Below, piece after piece: positions 51,029-59,473 of a stretch of 64,000 nt of DNA. The notes under the pieces were generated by a model, which worked only from the letters and a program-made list of their open reading frames with translations, made no database searches and was not told the DNA's origin. Position numbers and translations under genes: made by a program. Position 1 is the stretch's first letter, and each line of letters begins with the position of its first letter. This stretch comes from Ferdinandcohnia sp036962685. Lineage in GTDB: Bacteria; Bacillota; Bacilli; Bacillales; Bacillaceae_L. The DNA lies in contig NZ_JBALOP010000039.1 of the NCBI RefSeq assembly GCF_036962685.1, positions 29,103-93,102 of the forward strand. The letters run 5' to 3'.

Positions 51029-51223
51029 CTATTGTAATATTTCTTTTACTCGCCCAACCTGACCATCTTCTAGTCGGACTTTGATCCCATGAGGATGAAA
51101 GCTAGACTTTGTTAAAATATCTTTGACAATTCCTTTTGTCAGTATACCAGTGCGTTGGTCTTTCTTTAGCACGATTTGCACCTGAATTCCTGGAGTTATA
51201 TCTGCACGATTTTGCCCATTCAT
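51029..51223 (-). CDS. ywbE: YwbE-family protein
   Basis: 64 residues, small basic beta-rich protein of the YwbE/DUF2196 family: RADITPGIQVQIVLKKDQRTGILTKGIVKDILTKSSFHPHGIKVRLEDGQVGRVKEI. The family is widespread in Bacillus; function unknown, nucleic-acid binding has been suggested by fold. Confidence 0.92.
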   Translation of the reverse strand: MNGQNRADITPGIQVQIVLKKDQRTGILTKGIVKDILTKSSFHPHGIKVRLEDGQVGRVKEILQ

Positions 51224-51289
51224 TACGAAAATCCTTCCATTCCTTATTTATTCATTCATTTAGTTTACCTTATATTTCAATATTTATCT

Positions 51290-51324
51290 TCAAAAAAAAC
51301 AGATAACCTCGAGGGTCATCTGTT
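51290..51324 (-). terminator. Terminator of the deacetylase gene
   Basis: On the minus strand AACAGATGACCC / GGTTATCTGTT stem followed by seven or more Ts. Confidence 0.8.
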
Positions 51325-52307
51325 CAAAACAATTGGATCGGGTGCATGGAGGAATCCAATGCTTTGAATTGGTAGCCTTGTTGTTTTAAGTAGTCTAATA
51401 GCTTTGGTAAATGGGCAAGTGTTTCAGGTCGTTCGTGCAATAAAATCACTATCGGCTGATTTGCACCATTCAGCTTATTCAACTGTTCAATTACACTATC
51501 CACATAGCGGCTATCTCGAAAATGCCAATCACGGCTATCGATGTTCCAATCCCACATTTTATAACCGGCCGTCTCAACTGCAGCCTTGTACCCATCTGTC
51601 ATATATGGTGAACTGCCAAACGGAGTTCGAATGAGATCCGTTTCGATACCAGTTAGTTCAAAAATCGTCTGTTGCGTTTGGTCCATTTCTCCTACAACGG
51701 AGCCGGAAGATTGATAGAATTTGTTTTTATCATGGGTCACGCCATGGAGGCCGACACTGTGGCCGTTACGAACCATTTCTTGAACAGCATCTGGATAATT
51801 TTTAATATTGTTGTCTAACATAAAAAAAGTGGCCTTCGCATTATATTGATCAAGTAAAGCAAGGATATCCTTTGAAACCTTATGAGGACCATCGTCAAAT
51901 GTGAGATAAACCGCCCTTGATGGTGGAACTGGTGTTTCCGTTGGTGCTTCTTGTTTTTCATCGACTACCTGTTCATTATCTACTTCGGGAGTTGTTGGAT
52001 TCACGGTAACTGGAGCTGGTTCGACTGTAGGTTCTGATGTAGGTGAAGGTTCTTCCTCAGTGGGCTTTGCTTCATCAATATTAATTTTTGGTTTGTCATC
52101 TATTTTTAAGTCATCATCTATTGGTTCATTTTTTTCTGGAGCTTCAACAGGTGCTACAACCTCAACAACCGGTTCAGATGCATCTGCTTCTAGAAAAAAC
52201 TTTGATTTTAGTAGAAAAAAAGAATAAAAGAGTAACAACACAATAAAACCAAACAACGCAATAATTTTTACAATGCTGCCCTTCCCCATTTTTCTCGTAC
52301 TCGCCAT
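51324..52307 (-). CDS. Membrane-anchored polysaccharide deacetylase
   Basis: 327 residues from ATG 52307 (GAAGG 8 bases before). Basic start, one membrane helix (IVKIIALFGFIVLLLFYSFFLL), then a ~100-residue Pro/Glu/Thr-rich spacer reaching through the wall (residues ~45-130), then a NodB domain (~131-325). Motifs: TFDDGPH (catalytic Asp and metal Asp), HSVGLHGVTHD (metal His pair), RTPFGSSP, and ILLHERPET. It likely deacetylates peptidoglycan or another wall polysaccharide. Confidence 0.9.
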   Translation of the reverse strand: MASTRKMGKGSIVKIIALFGFIVLLLFYSFFLLKSKFFLEADASEPVVEVVAPVEAPEKNEPIDDDLKIDDKPKINIDEAKPTEEEPSPTSEPTVEPAPVTVNPTTPEVDNEQVVDEKQEAPTETPVPPSRAVYLTFDDGPHKVSKDILALLDQYNAKATFFMLDNNIKNYPDAVQEMVRNGHSVGLHGVTHDKNKFYQSSGSVVGEMDQTQQTIFELTGIETDLIRTPFGSSPYMTDGYKAAVETAGYKMWDWNIDSRDWHFRDSRYVDSVIEQLNKLNGANQPIVILLHERPETLAHLPKLLDYLKQQGYQFKALDSSMHPIQLF

Positions 52308-52576
52308 TAAGCATACCTTCTTTGCTGTGATTTTCTTCACTATATATGACGTCTTATGTTGCAGAAAGGTTTCAATAATATTACGACAATTTTACAATAA
52401 CAAGGACTATCTTACCACATCAAAAGGCTGTGGGAAAGAAGAAACATTGGCAAAAAAAGGTTTTTGATAATAGGAATCTCATAGTCTAATATAAAATGGT
52501 TAATTTACTTGTTTCTAACAGGAAAATAGTTAATAATCCACTTATAAACATATTTAGATTGAAGGGGGATCTCGAA

Positions 52577-53434
52577 TTGAAATTAAGGGTTTCAGCCGTG
52601 CAATATCATCTTCACACAATTCGTTCCTTTGACGAATTTGCAGCTCAATGTGAGCATTATATAAAAACAGCAATGGAGTTTGACGCAGAGTTTATTTTAT
52701 TTCCTGAATTTTTTACAACACAGCTTTTATCAATTGGTAGCGAGGACGGCACAAGCCTGACAATCGATGACTTACCAAACTTCACAGAACAATACAGATC
52801 ACTTTTTTCAAAGCTTGCAAAACAATATAACGTGCACATCATTGGCGGAACACATGTTATCCGTAAAGGCAACCACCTTAACAATGTGGCTCATTTATTT
52901 TATCCAGATGGCAGAGTTGGGGAGCAGGCAAAGCTGCATATTACACCAACCGAAGTGAACGAGTGGAATATGTCACCTGGTGAGGACTTCCAAGTGTTTG
53001 ATACGGAAAAAGGTCGCATTGCCATGTTAACCTGCTATGATATTGAGTTTCCGGAAATTGTTCGAATTGCAAAAGCAAAGGGTGCCGATGTGATTTTTTG
53101 TCCGTCTTGTACAGATGACCGTCACGGCTTCCATCGCGTGCGATATACAAGCCACGCAAGAGCAGTGGAAAACCAAGTATATGTTGTTGGAACAGGTACA
53201 GTTGGTTCGCTCCCAACCGTTGATTTTATGCGTGCCAACTTTGGGCAAGCAGTGGTAATCACACCAAATGATATCCCATTTCCACCAAAGGGTATTTTAG
53301 TTGAGGGCGAAGTTAATAACGACATGATCGTGACTGCTGACCTTGATTTAGATCTTCTTTATGAAGTGCGTGAACGGGGCTCTGTTACAACATGGCGTGA
53401 CCGAAGAACGGATCTTTACCCTGATTGGAAGTAA
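52577..53434 (+). CDS. Carbon-nitrogen hydrolase (nitrilase superfamily)
   Basis: 285 residues from TTG 52577, which sits 9 bases after AAGGGGG; the frame is open upstream to 52496 but without an SD. Catalytic triad Glu44 (LFPEFF), Lys119 (EQAKLHIT) and Cys153 (LTCYDIEFPE). Such amidases hydrolyse omega-amides, N-carbamoyl compounds or nitriles. The next gene, a GNAT protein, follows 17 bases later; CN-hydrolase and GNAT domains are found fused in some bacteria, so the pair may act together. Confidence 0.9.
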   Translation: MKLRVSAVQYHLHTIRSFDEFAAQCEHYIKTAMEFDAEFILFPEFFTTQLLSIGSEDGTSLTIDDLPNFTEQYRSLFSKLAKQYNVHIIGGTHVIRKGNHLNNVAHLFYPDGRVGEQAKLHITPTEVNEWNMSPGEDFQVFDTEKGRIAMLTCYDIEFPEIVRIAKAKGADVIFCPSCTDDRHGFHRVRYTSHARAVENQVYVVGTGTVGSLPTVDFMRANFGQAVVITPNDIPFPPKGILVEGEVNNDMIVTADLDLDLLYEVRERGSVTTWRDRRTDLYPDWK

Positions 53435-53451
53435 AAAAAGGAGTGAATGTG

Positions 53452-54123
53452 ATGGATTATAAAAGAATAACTAGCATCAATGACCCGTTGTTTTTTAAGA
53501 TGCATGAATTAATGAAGAATGTGTTTCCGAAAGAAGAGGTTCTGGATTTTGAGCTTTGGAAGGATCCTCTTGAAGATCCTAGTATCCGCGTTTTCGTTGC
53601 GGTGCATGAGAACGAGGTTATCGGAGCAACTGAATACCGTTATTACCCAGACTGGAATATTGCAATGACCGATTTTACAATCATTGGTCAACCAGGTTTC
53701 GGCATCGGTCGTTTCCTAGCGCAAAACCGCAGCAAAGATCTAGAGGAGCTTGCTAGGGCAAACGGAAAAGAGCTATTCGGAATGTTTGCTGAAATCTATG
53801 ATCCATACAAAGTTGCTCACTATGAGTTTGGGACAGTGAAGCCGATGGACCCATTCGTTCGCCGCGAGGTTCTATCTCATCTTGGCTATAAACGTCTTAA
53901 TTTTGATTATGTTCACCCATCTTGGAACAATGACGGTGAAGTTGTGAAGGGACTTGATTTATGCTTCATGCCTGGCGATGAAACAGTAAATGAGCTTCCA
54001 AGCCAATTAGTTGTTGATTTCTTATCAACCTATTACACCGTTCTTCCAAACAAACCAGCAGAATGGCATGAAATGGTGAATGGGTTAAAGGATAGAGAAA
54101 CAGTAAACTTACTTCCATTATAA
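53452..54123 (+). CDS. GNAT-family acetyltransferase-like protein
   Basis: 223 residues from ATG 53452 behind AAAGGAG. GNAT-like core: FKMHELMKNVFPKEEVLDFELW, VFVAVHENEVIGATEYRYYPDWNIAMTDFTIIGQPGFGIGRFLAQNR, where QPGFGIGRFL stands in the acetyl-CoA loop place. Forms a likely operon with the carbon-nitrogen hydrolase. Substrate unknown. Confidence 0.8.
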   Translation: MDYKRITSINDPLFFKMHELMKNVFPKEEVLDFELWKDPLEDPSIRVFVAVHENEVIGATEYRYYPDWNIAMTDFTIIGQPGFGIGRFLAQNRSKDLEELARANGKELFGMFAEIYDPYKVAHYEFGTVKPMDPFVRREVLSHLGYKRLNFDYVHPSWNNDGEVVKGLDLCFMPGDETVNELPSQLVVDFLSTYYTVLPNKPAEWHEMVNGLKDRETVNLLPL

Positions 54124-54131
54124 ACATGAGG

Positions 54132-54173
54132 TCCATATTTAAATCACTTTGGTTTAAATATGGATTTTTTTTG
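54132..54173 (+). terminator. Terminator after the GNAT gene
   Basis: 12-bp perfect stem TCCATATTTAAA / TTTAAATATGGA, 9-base loop, run of eight Ts. Confidence 0.95.
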
Positions 54174-54240
54174 TCTGAAAATTGTCTGAAAACCGACATG
54201 TGATATAAATCATATTCCATGGGGTACGTGACGATTTACA

Positions 54241-55140
54241 ATGAAAATAGAAGAGTATGTTCAAAGGGTTAACCTTCTGAACAAACCAATATCCAATAAA
54301 GCTGGTGATATTGTGATTAGTCAAATTTTAGACGGATTCAGTTTTCACTCCCAATGGAACGGGGGAGTCATCTTTTTTACCTTGATTTTAATTGTCTTAT
54401 ATATGTTCCTTTTACCTACACCAAAGGATCACAAAACGTATAAATCAATTGCATTCGCAGGAAGTATGCTGTTGATTCTTTTTGCTGTGGGAAGTCCGTT
54501 GAACCTATTGGGACGAATGCTGTTTCGTGCCCACATCATTCAGATTGTCGTTGTGCTTCTTCTTTCAGCACCGTTAATTGTAATTGGAATGAAGACAAAC
54601 CTGCTTGAAAAAATAATAAAAAACAATGGTGTGAAAAGGGTATATCGTTTTCTAACCCATCCAGTGTTTGCAATCGTATTATTTCATGGGTTGTTTATTG
54701 GATACCATGTACCAGCCATGTTTGACTGGATTCGAACAGGGTATTTTACAAACTATTTCTTTTTAGTTGGGTTGATTTTAGCAGCAGTACTGTTGTGGTG
54801 GCCAATCATCGGACCGATTAAAGAGCAAGACCGTATGACCTTTAAGCAAAAGCTTATCTATATTGTGGTCAATATTGTGCTGTTTGTGCCAGTGACACTG
54901 TATTTATGGCTATCAAATGGTGAGTTATATTCAGTTTATAGTGACACAAGTCAAATGCTTGCGGCGTTAGCATTATGCATGCCTCTTGGCGAAGAGATTC
55001 CACCAAATTTGTTGGAAACATTGCTCCCATATCCACCAATTGGCGAACAAAAGAATGGTGCCATTATTTTATTCATTTCTCAAGCGTTCGTTTTCGGTTT
55101 GAGTGCAATATGGCTGTTTATGAAAAAAGGCAGGAAGTGA
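54241..55140 (+). CDS. ctaG: Cytochrome oxidase assembly protein CtaG
   Basis: 299 residues, seven membrane helices, of the Bacillus CtaG (caa3_CtaG) family: SFHSQWNGGVIFFTLILI, RAHIIQIVVVLLLSAPLIVIGM, FHGLFIGYHVPAMFDWI, and LGEEIPPNLLETLLPYPPIGEQKNG. Needed for making caa3 cytochrome c oxidase active in B. subtilis, so a caa3 enzyme probably exists elsewhere in this genome. The ATG 54241 lacks a clear SD. An imperfect Fnr-like TGTGATATAAATCATA lies at 54199-54214. Confidence 0.92.
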   Translation: MKIEEYVQRVNLLNKPISNKAGDIVISQILDGFSFHSQWNGGVIFFTLILIVLYMFLLPTPKDHKTYKSIAFAGSMLLILFAVGSPLNLLGRMLFRAHIIQIVVVLLLSAPLIVIGMKTNLLEKIIKNNGVKRVYRFLTHPVFAIVLFHGLFIGYHVPAMFDWIRTGYFTNYFFLVGLILAAVLLWWPIIGPIKEQDRMTFKQKLIYIVVNIVLFVPVTLYLWLSNGELYSVYSDTSQMLAALALCMPLGEEIPPNLLETLLPYPPIGEQKNGAIILFISQAFVFGLSAIWLFMKKGRK

Positions 55141-55154
55141 CTTCCTGCCTTTGC
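55128..55154 (+). terminator. Terminator overlapping the ctaG stop codon
   Basis: 10-bp perfect stem AGGCAGGAAG / CTTCCTGCCT with the TGA stop as its loop, then TTGCTT. Confidence 0.75.
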
Positions 55155-55156
55155 TT

Positions 55157-55407
55157 CATGTCTAGCGCAAGCTGCCTAGCCCCTCGAGGTCACAAGCCAA
55201 TCGCTTCTGAAGGCAAAAAGGGCCTACTGTCAGCGCTCGTCTTGTGTTATGCCTGACTTGCATAGGACAAGAAAGGCTTCGGGAACATAATCATCGCACG
55301 AAGAAAATGCATAGCATTTTCGAGTATGTGCTGACATCGACGTTTGCCACAGGACGTGGCAGTAGTTAGTCGATGTTCCACTTCCTAGGCGCTTGCGCAT
55401 TTCTTAT
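55157..55407. repeat. Dispersed intergenic repeat, copy 2 (longer)
   Basis: Begins ATGTCTAGCGCAAGCTGCC and ends TAGGCGCTTGCGCATTTCTT. Shares GCCAATCGCTTC, GAAGGCAAAAAG and CTGTCAGCGCTCGTCTT with the copy at 5331-5458, but holds about 120 extra bases in the middle, including GCACGAAGAAAATGC / GCATTTTCGAGTATGTGC pairing. The family is common between Bacillus genes. Confidence 0.7.
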
Positions 55408-56462
55408 TAGCTTAGTTTTCCGATATAGGCTAAGTCTGAAACTATGTTTGAGTCGGTGGAGCCATCAAGGATTTTACGAATGTCCTGTAGGGTATCCTGT
55501 AAGCTTATTGTTTCACCTTTTTTGCCGGTATAAGCTTCGGCTACATAAAAAGGTTGAGTCAAATAGGCTTCAAGGCGCTCCCCACGTTTGTAGGTTTGAA
55601 CCTCTGTTTCCGGGAGCTTTTCAAGCCCGTGCACAGTAACAAGTGAACGTAGCTCACGGTATCGGCGTAGTAGTTTTTTTGCACGCTGTTGAATCGTAAA
55701 ATGTGTTTGGTCTAGGTGCGCCCCTTCAAGAACAGAAGAGGTTGAATATACTGGGTTGACGGCAGGGAATTGATGTCTTGCGGTGAGGTCAGCGTCAAAT
55801 TGCCATAACGTTTCAAGTGGTCCAAATGGTACATCTTCGTCCACAACTTCACCTTTTAAATCAACAAGGATGGTCGTGACAGAATCAACCCCGATTGAAT
55901 GTAGCTTCTCCTGGAGGGTTTGAATTTCGCCAGTGATGACATGGGAGCGGTCTGCTGCAAAAGCAACCTCTTTTGTCTTACCTAGCTTTGCGATTTCTTC
56001 GTAAGCTTCTTTAATTGTTTTAACCTGGATTTGAACCTCATCTAGAATATCGTTGATTTCCGGATGATCTCCTTCCGGTAAAAGCAATACTGTTGCAAAA
56101 TCATTGCCGCGTAGGCGATGAAATAATTCAGATAGGACTACAAGCTGCCCCATTCCGGGACGAGCGACAAGACCAACGGTACCACCTTTTGCTAATGGAG
56201 CAAAGACATCAAGCGTTTTAATCCCAGTTTCAATCATTTCGATTTTCTCCCCTCGAATTAATAATTCATCCAAACTACATTCTGCCAAATCAGCTAGCGC
56301 CACCAATGTGCGCACCTCCGCACGTCCAACGGGAATTTTTCCAGTACACAGATTTGATACAGTGGCTGGGCGTAATCCTACAGAGCGTGCTGCGGTTGTT
56401 AAATTTGGTACTCTTCTACGAAGCAAAGATACATTAAGTCGAATATCTTCCAAAATTTTCAC
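55407..56462 (-). CDS. Helix-turn-helix protein fused to an F1-ATPase beta-like domain
   Basis: 351 residues. Residues 1-70 look like an XRE-type helix-turn-helix (LTTAARSVGLRPATVSNLCTGKIPVGRAEVRTLVALADLAECSLDELL). Residues ~75-340 follow the ATP synthase beta subunit: IETGIKTLDVFAPLAKGGTVGLV, then FPAVNPVYSTSSVLE, QQRAKKLLRRYRELRSLVTVHGLEKLPETE, LEAYLTQPFYVAEAYTGKKGETISLQDTLQDIRKILDG. The P-loop is altered: where beta has GGAGVGKT, this has ARPGMGQL (Lys to Gln106, Thr to Leu107), so ATP hydrolysis is unlikely. Starts ATG 56462 behind AGGAGGTG. A DNA-binding relative of F1-beta is the best reading; targets unknown. Confidence 0.8.
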   Translation of the reverse strand: MKILEDIRLNVSLLRRRVPNLTTAARSVGLRPATVSNLCTGKIPVGRAEVRTLVALADLAECSLDELLIRGEKIEMIETGIKTLDVFAPLAKGGTVGLVARPGMGQLVVLSELFHRLRGNDFATVLLLPEGDHPEINDILDEVQIQVKTIKEAYEEIAKLGKTKEVAFAADRSHVITGEIQTLQEKLHSIGVDSVTTILVDLKGEVVDEDVPFGPLETLWQFDADLTARHQFPAVNPVYSTSSVLEGAHLDQTHFTIQQRAKKLLRRYRELRSLVTVHGLEKLPETEVQTYKRGERLEAYLTQPFYVAEAYTGKKGETISLQDTLQDIRKILDGSTDSNIVSDLAYIGKLS

Positions 56463-56560
56463 CTCCTGTTACTTTTTATAGTAAATGGAATTACGTTTGA
56501 AAGCAATAGGCGATTTCGTTAAAGAGTAATTTTTTTTACGGTTTGGTAGTTAGGCGGCGT

Positions 56561-56600
56561 TAACGCCCATAGAACCAAAATAACGCTCATAGAGCCAATT
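56561..56600. repeat. Two direct copies of a 20-bp unit
   Basis: TAACGCCCATAGAACCAAAA and TAACGCTCATAGAGCCAATT, adjacent, four differences. Noncoding; the 208-base gap otherwise shows nothing clear. Confidence 0.7.
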
Positions 56601-56670
56601 TTCCCCTAGGGAATACACCTACCATCCCAGCCTCATACTAAGCCTAAAAACTAACAGAGAAGGAGCTATC

Positions 56671-57258
56671 ATGACCGAAATCCTACCTGAATCATTTTTT
56701 CATCAACCTACATTAGAACTTGCCAAAGCACTGCTTGGCTGCAAGCTTGTGAAGCGTACTAACCAAGGAATCGCTTCTGGCTACATCGTTGAAACTGAAG
56801 CCTATAAAGGTCCGGAAGATCGAGCGGCACACTCGTACCAAAACAGACGGACGAAGCGAACAGAGGTGATGTTCGGCAATCCAGGATATGTCTATACCTA
56901 TCAGATGCATACACATTGTCTTGTGAATGTTGTCAGCAACGAAGTCGACAAGCCGGAAGCTATTTTAATAAGAGCTGTTGAGCCTGAAGAAGGAATTAAT
57001 CTTATGTACGAACGACGTGGGCAGATGCCCGCCAAAAACCTAACAAACGGCCCTGGAAAACTAACAAAAGCTTTAGGGATTTCAATGGAGGACTATGGCC
57101 GAGCATTTTTCGAACCGCCCATTTACATAGCAAAAGGCTATACACCTGAGAGCATTTCAATTGGACCACGAATTGGTATCGAAAATACAGGAGAGGCAAA
57201 GGACTATCCATGGCGATTTTGGGTCACGGACAATCCCTATGTATCCCGCAAAAGATAA
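56671..57258 (+). CDS. 3-methyladenine DNA glycosylase (AAG/MPG family)
   Basis: 195 residues of the alkyladenine glycosylase fold: LAKALLGCKLVKRT, the catalytic region GYIVETEAYKGPEDRAAHSYQNRRTKRTEVMFGNPGYVYTYQMHTHCLVNVVSN, AILIRAVEP, and NLTNGPGKLTKALGI. It removes alkylated purines in base excision repair. SD AGAAGGAG before ATG 56671. Monocistronic with terminator. Confidence 0.95.
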   Translation: MTEILPESFFHQPTLELAKALLGCKLVKRTNQGIASGYIVETEAYKGPEDRAAHSYQNRRTKRTEVMFGNPGYVYTYQMHTHCLVNVVSNEVDKPEAILIRAVEPEEGINLMYERRGQMPAKNLTNGPGKLTKALGISMEDYGRAFFEPPIYIAKGYTPESISIGPRIGIENTGEAKDYPWRFWVTDNPYVSRKR

Positions 57259-57290
57259 GGGTTTGCTCACATCGAGCAGCCCTTTTTTGC
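57259..57290 (+). terminator. Terminator after the glycosylase gene
   Basis: GGGTTTGCTC / GAGCAGCCC stem with ACATC loop, then TTTTTT. Confidence 0.85.
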
Positions 57291-57402
57291 ATTTAAATCT
57301 TACTTCCTCTAAGCCTCAGGTCCTAGTGAAAAATATAACTGTGGCTCATTATAGCAAAATGAAAATCAGGATAAGATTGAATCATGAAAGGAGGAAGTAA
57401 AC

Positions 57403-57750
57403 ATGAAAAAGTTCGGATTGTTTATTCTTGGAGGTATTGCAGCGATTGTGCTTTTATCACATGTAGGTCCAATGATTGGCCTCGCGATAAGCTTAGCGAT
57501 TCTGTATTTTGCATTTAAAGGGTTTATCAAAACAGATTCAACACTAGGTAAGGTTCTTTGGGCGATTGTTGGCGTCATCGCACTAACAGCTTCCGCTTCA
57601 AATGTACCGGCAATTTTAGGCGTAGTGGCTGCATACATCCTCTATGTTGTCATTAAAAAGTGGAAAAAAGAAAAGCATCAAGTCATTACTGAATCATCAG
57701 ACCCATTCACTAACTTTGAAAAACAATGGGCTGAATTAAACAAACATTAA
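57403..57750 (+). CDS. liaI: LiaI-type membrane protein
   Basis: 115 residues, three to four short hydrophobic helices (FILGGIAAIVLLSHVGPMIGLAISLAILYFAFKGFI, VLWAIVGVIALTASASNVPAILGVVAAYILYVVIKKW) and a charged tail. It sits directly before the PspA-family gene, the place of liaI in the lia operon, and matches the small membrane anchor type seen there in Listeria and Bacillus. It likely anchors LiaH at the membrane under stress. SD AAAGGAGG. The promoter, presumably LiaR-controlled, must lie in 57291-57390 but I could not assign a LiaR box. Confidence 0.75.
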   Translation: MKKFGLFILGGIAAIVLLSHVGPMIGLAISLAILYFAFKGFIKTDSTLGKVLWAIVGVIALTASASNVPAILGVVAAYILYVVIKKWKKEKHQVITESSDPFTNFEKQWAELNKH

Positions 57751-57800
57751 TTTCTAAAATTCAAGGCTGCGACATCAAAAACAAAAGGAGAATGATACAA

Positions 57801-58448
57801 ATGGCAAACTTATTAACTCGTATGAAGGACACAATCTTAGCAGATTTTCACGGCATTTTAGATGAAAAAGAAAAGAAAAACCCAATCGCATTGCTTAACC
57901 AGTACTTACGTCAATGTGAAGCAGAGGTGGAAAAGGTACGCAAGCTTGTAGAGCGTCAGCACTCCCTTAAGGATCAATTTGCAAGAGAACATCGTGAGGC
58001 AGCTGGTCTTGCTGAAAAGCGTAAATACCAAGCAGGAGTGGCGCAGCAAGCGGGAGAAACAGAGCTTTATGATTTTGCTGTTCAAGAGCAGGCTGCATAT
58101 GAAGAGCGCGCTGCTAAATTACAGGAAGCTTTACAAAATGCAGGTGTAGAACTAATTGGGCTTGAGAAAAAATATGAGGAAATGAAACATAAGCTAAAGG
58201 ATATGCATATTAAGCGTATGGAATTAATGGGACGTGAGAACATTGCACGAGCCAACCACCGCATGAATCAAGTGCTAGACACTAATGCATATACAAATAA
58301 AGCATCAAGAACTTTTGAAGAAATGGAATCTTATCTGGATCGACTTGAGAACCAAGTAAATTCTTCTTATCACCGCAACACAATTGATGCAAGAATTGCT
58401 CAGCTTGAAAAAGAAGTAAAAAATGAAGAAACACATTCAATTTCATAG
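57801..58448 (+). CDS. liaH: PspA/IM30-family protein LiaH
   Basis: 215 residues from ATG 57801 (10 bases after AAAAGGAG; ATG 57792 is too close to it). A long coiled coil typical of PspA/IM30: MKDTILADFHGILDEKEKKNPIALLNQYLRQCEAEVEKVRKLVERQHSLKDQF, then heptad repeats to ~residue 210. It oligomerises on the inner membrane face to protect against cell-wall antibiotics. Second gene of the lia operon. Confidence 0.9.
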   Translation: MANLLTRMKDTILADFHGILDEKEKKNPIALLNQYLRQCEAEVEKVRKLVERQHSLKDQFAREHREAAGLAEKRKYQAGVAQQAGETELYDFAVQEQAAYEERAAKLQEALQNAGVELIGLEKKYEEMKHKLKDMHIKRMELMGRENIARANHRMNQVLDTNAYTNKASRTFEEMESYLDRLENQVNSSYHRNTIDARIAQLEKEVKNEETHSIS

Positions 58449-58463
58449 TGAAAACATGGTATT

Positions 58464-58496
58464 CTAAGAAGGCGTAGACAATCTACGTCTTCTTAG
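58464..58496 (+). promoter_or_regulatory. 15-bp hairpin after liaH
   Basis: CTAAGAAGGCGTAGA pairs with TCTACGTCTTCTTAG (one G-U), loop CAA, no T-tract. Probably a processing or stability element that lets liaIH mRNA accumulate above liaFSR, as known for the B. subtilis operon. Confidence 0.65.
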
Positions 58497-58599
58497 CCCA
58501 AGTTTACGGATAATAATCAATGCATTCAACTTTATTCAGTTGAAGGTTCATACCTCAATAGTGGGTCAATTAATGTAATAAAATTAAATAATTCAATGG

Positions 58600-58737
58600 A
58601 GGTTTAAACCAAGACTAAATAAAGTAAGCCTCCGGCGGATGCCACGATTTTTAAAAGGAAATTTTTCGAGGCAAGCTCGAAAAAAATCGGGCGCAAATTC
58701 GCCAAGGCTCATTTGATTAGGAAGGGAGGACCCAAAC
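58600..58737. repeat. Structured repeat-like element between liaH and liaF
   Basis: Contains GTAAGCCTCCGGCGGATGCC, the hairpin ATTTTTCGAG / CTCGAAAAAAAT and GGCGCAAATTCGCC. I recall similar CCTCCGGCGGATGCCAC blocks between genes of other Bacillus genomes. No coding frame. Exact ends uncertain. Confidence 0.45.
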
Positions 58738-58738
58738 C

Positions 58739-59473
58739 TTGTTAAATAATATAAAATCAGACAAACTTAATGCATTTTTACTTTTTGGAATTATTTTATT
58801 AATTATTGAAATTACGTTTTTTAATGGCGGGATCCTTTTCTCTTTTATCATATCGTTTGGATGTATTTATATTGGCCGTAAAAAAATGCCGCGAACCTTT
58901 GGGAAAATCTTGTTTTGGTTCGGTTGGATTAGTTTAGCCCTTACGGTTTTAGGGATGATGACAGTCAAATTTTTAATACTTGCTGTCCTTATTTATTTGC
59001 TCATTCAATTTTTTCAATCTAAAAAAAATCCTCAATATATAAAACCGGAAATATCAGAAGCGCAAAAATCATCCGCACAGGAAACGATTGTAAAGCGTAA
59101 ACCATTGTTCTTTAACAATATTTTTGGTCAACAAAAAACACCTGAATATGTGTATGAGTGGAATGATGTGAACATTCAATCTGGAATTGGCGATACAATT
59201 ATTGATTTAAGTTACACCGTAATTCCTAAGGGTGAATCGGTTATATTCATTCGAAATGCAATTGGAAATGTTCAAATCTTCGTTCCATATGAGATTGATG
59301 TGAAAGTTCATCATTCTGTCCTATATGGAGCAACAACTATTTTTGAAAATCATGACCCTAAAATGGTAAACCAAACACTTCATTATCAGACTGAACAATA
59401 TGATTACGCCGAACATAAGCTTAAAATCGTTACAACAGTGGGAGTCGGAGACCTTGAGGTGAAACGAGCATGA
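58739..59473 (+). CDS. liaF: LiaF-type negative regulator of the lia system
   Basis: 244 residues: three to four N-terminal helices (residues ~12-95) and a C-terminal beta-rich domain ending GVGDLEVKRA, containing IQSGIGDTIIDLSYTVIPKGESVIFIRNAIGNVQIFVPYEIDVKVHHSVLYGATTIF, the LiaF/DUF2154 pattern. It keeps LiaS in the kinase-off state until the envelope is stressed. TTG start behind GGGAGG; overlaps liaS by 4 bases (ATGA). Confidence 0.92.
   Translation: MLNNIKSDKLNAFLLFGIILLIIEITFFNGGILFSFIISFGCIYIGRKKMPRTFGKILFWFGWISLALTVLGMMTVKFLILAVLIYLLIQFFQSKKNPQYIKPEISEAQKSSAQETIVKRKPLFFNNIFGQQKTPEYVYEWNDVNIQSGIGDTIIDLSYTVIPKGESVIFIRNAIGNVQIFVPYEIDVKVHHSVLYGATTIFENHDPKMVNQTLHYQTEQYDYAEHKLKIVTTVGVGDLEVKRA

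Noticed and set aside
54199..54214. Fnr box upstream of ctaG
   Set aside because: TGTGATATAAATCATA has one broken half-site and overlaps no clear promoter; kept only as a remark in the ctaG entry.
55407..56462. Second ATP synthase beta subunit
   Set aside because: The P-loop Lys-Thr is lost, the protein is about 120 residues short of AtpD, it starts with a helix-turn-helix, and no other atp genes are near.
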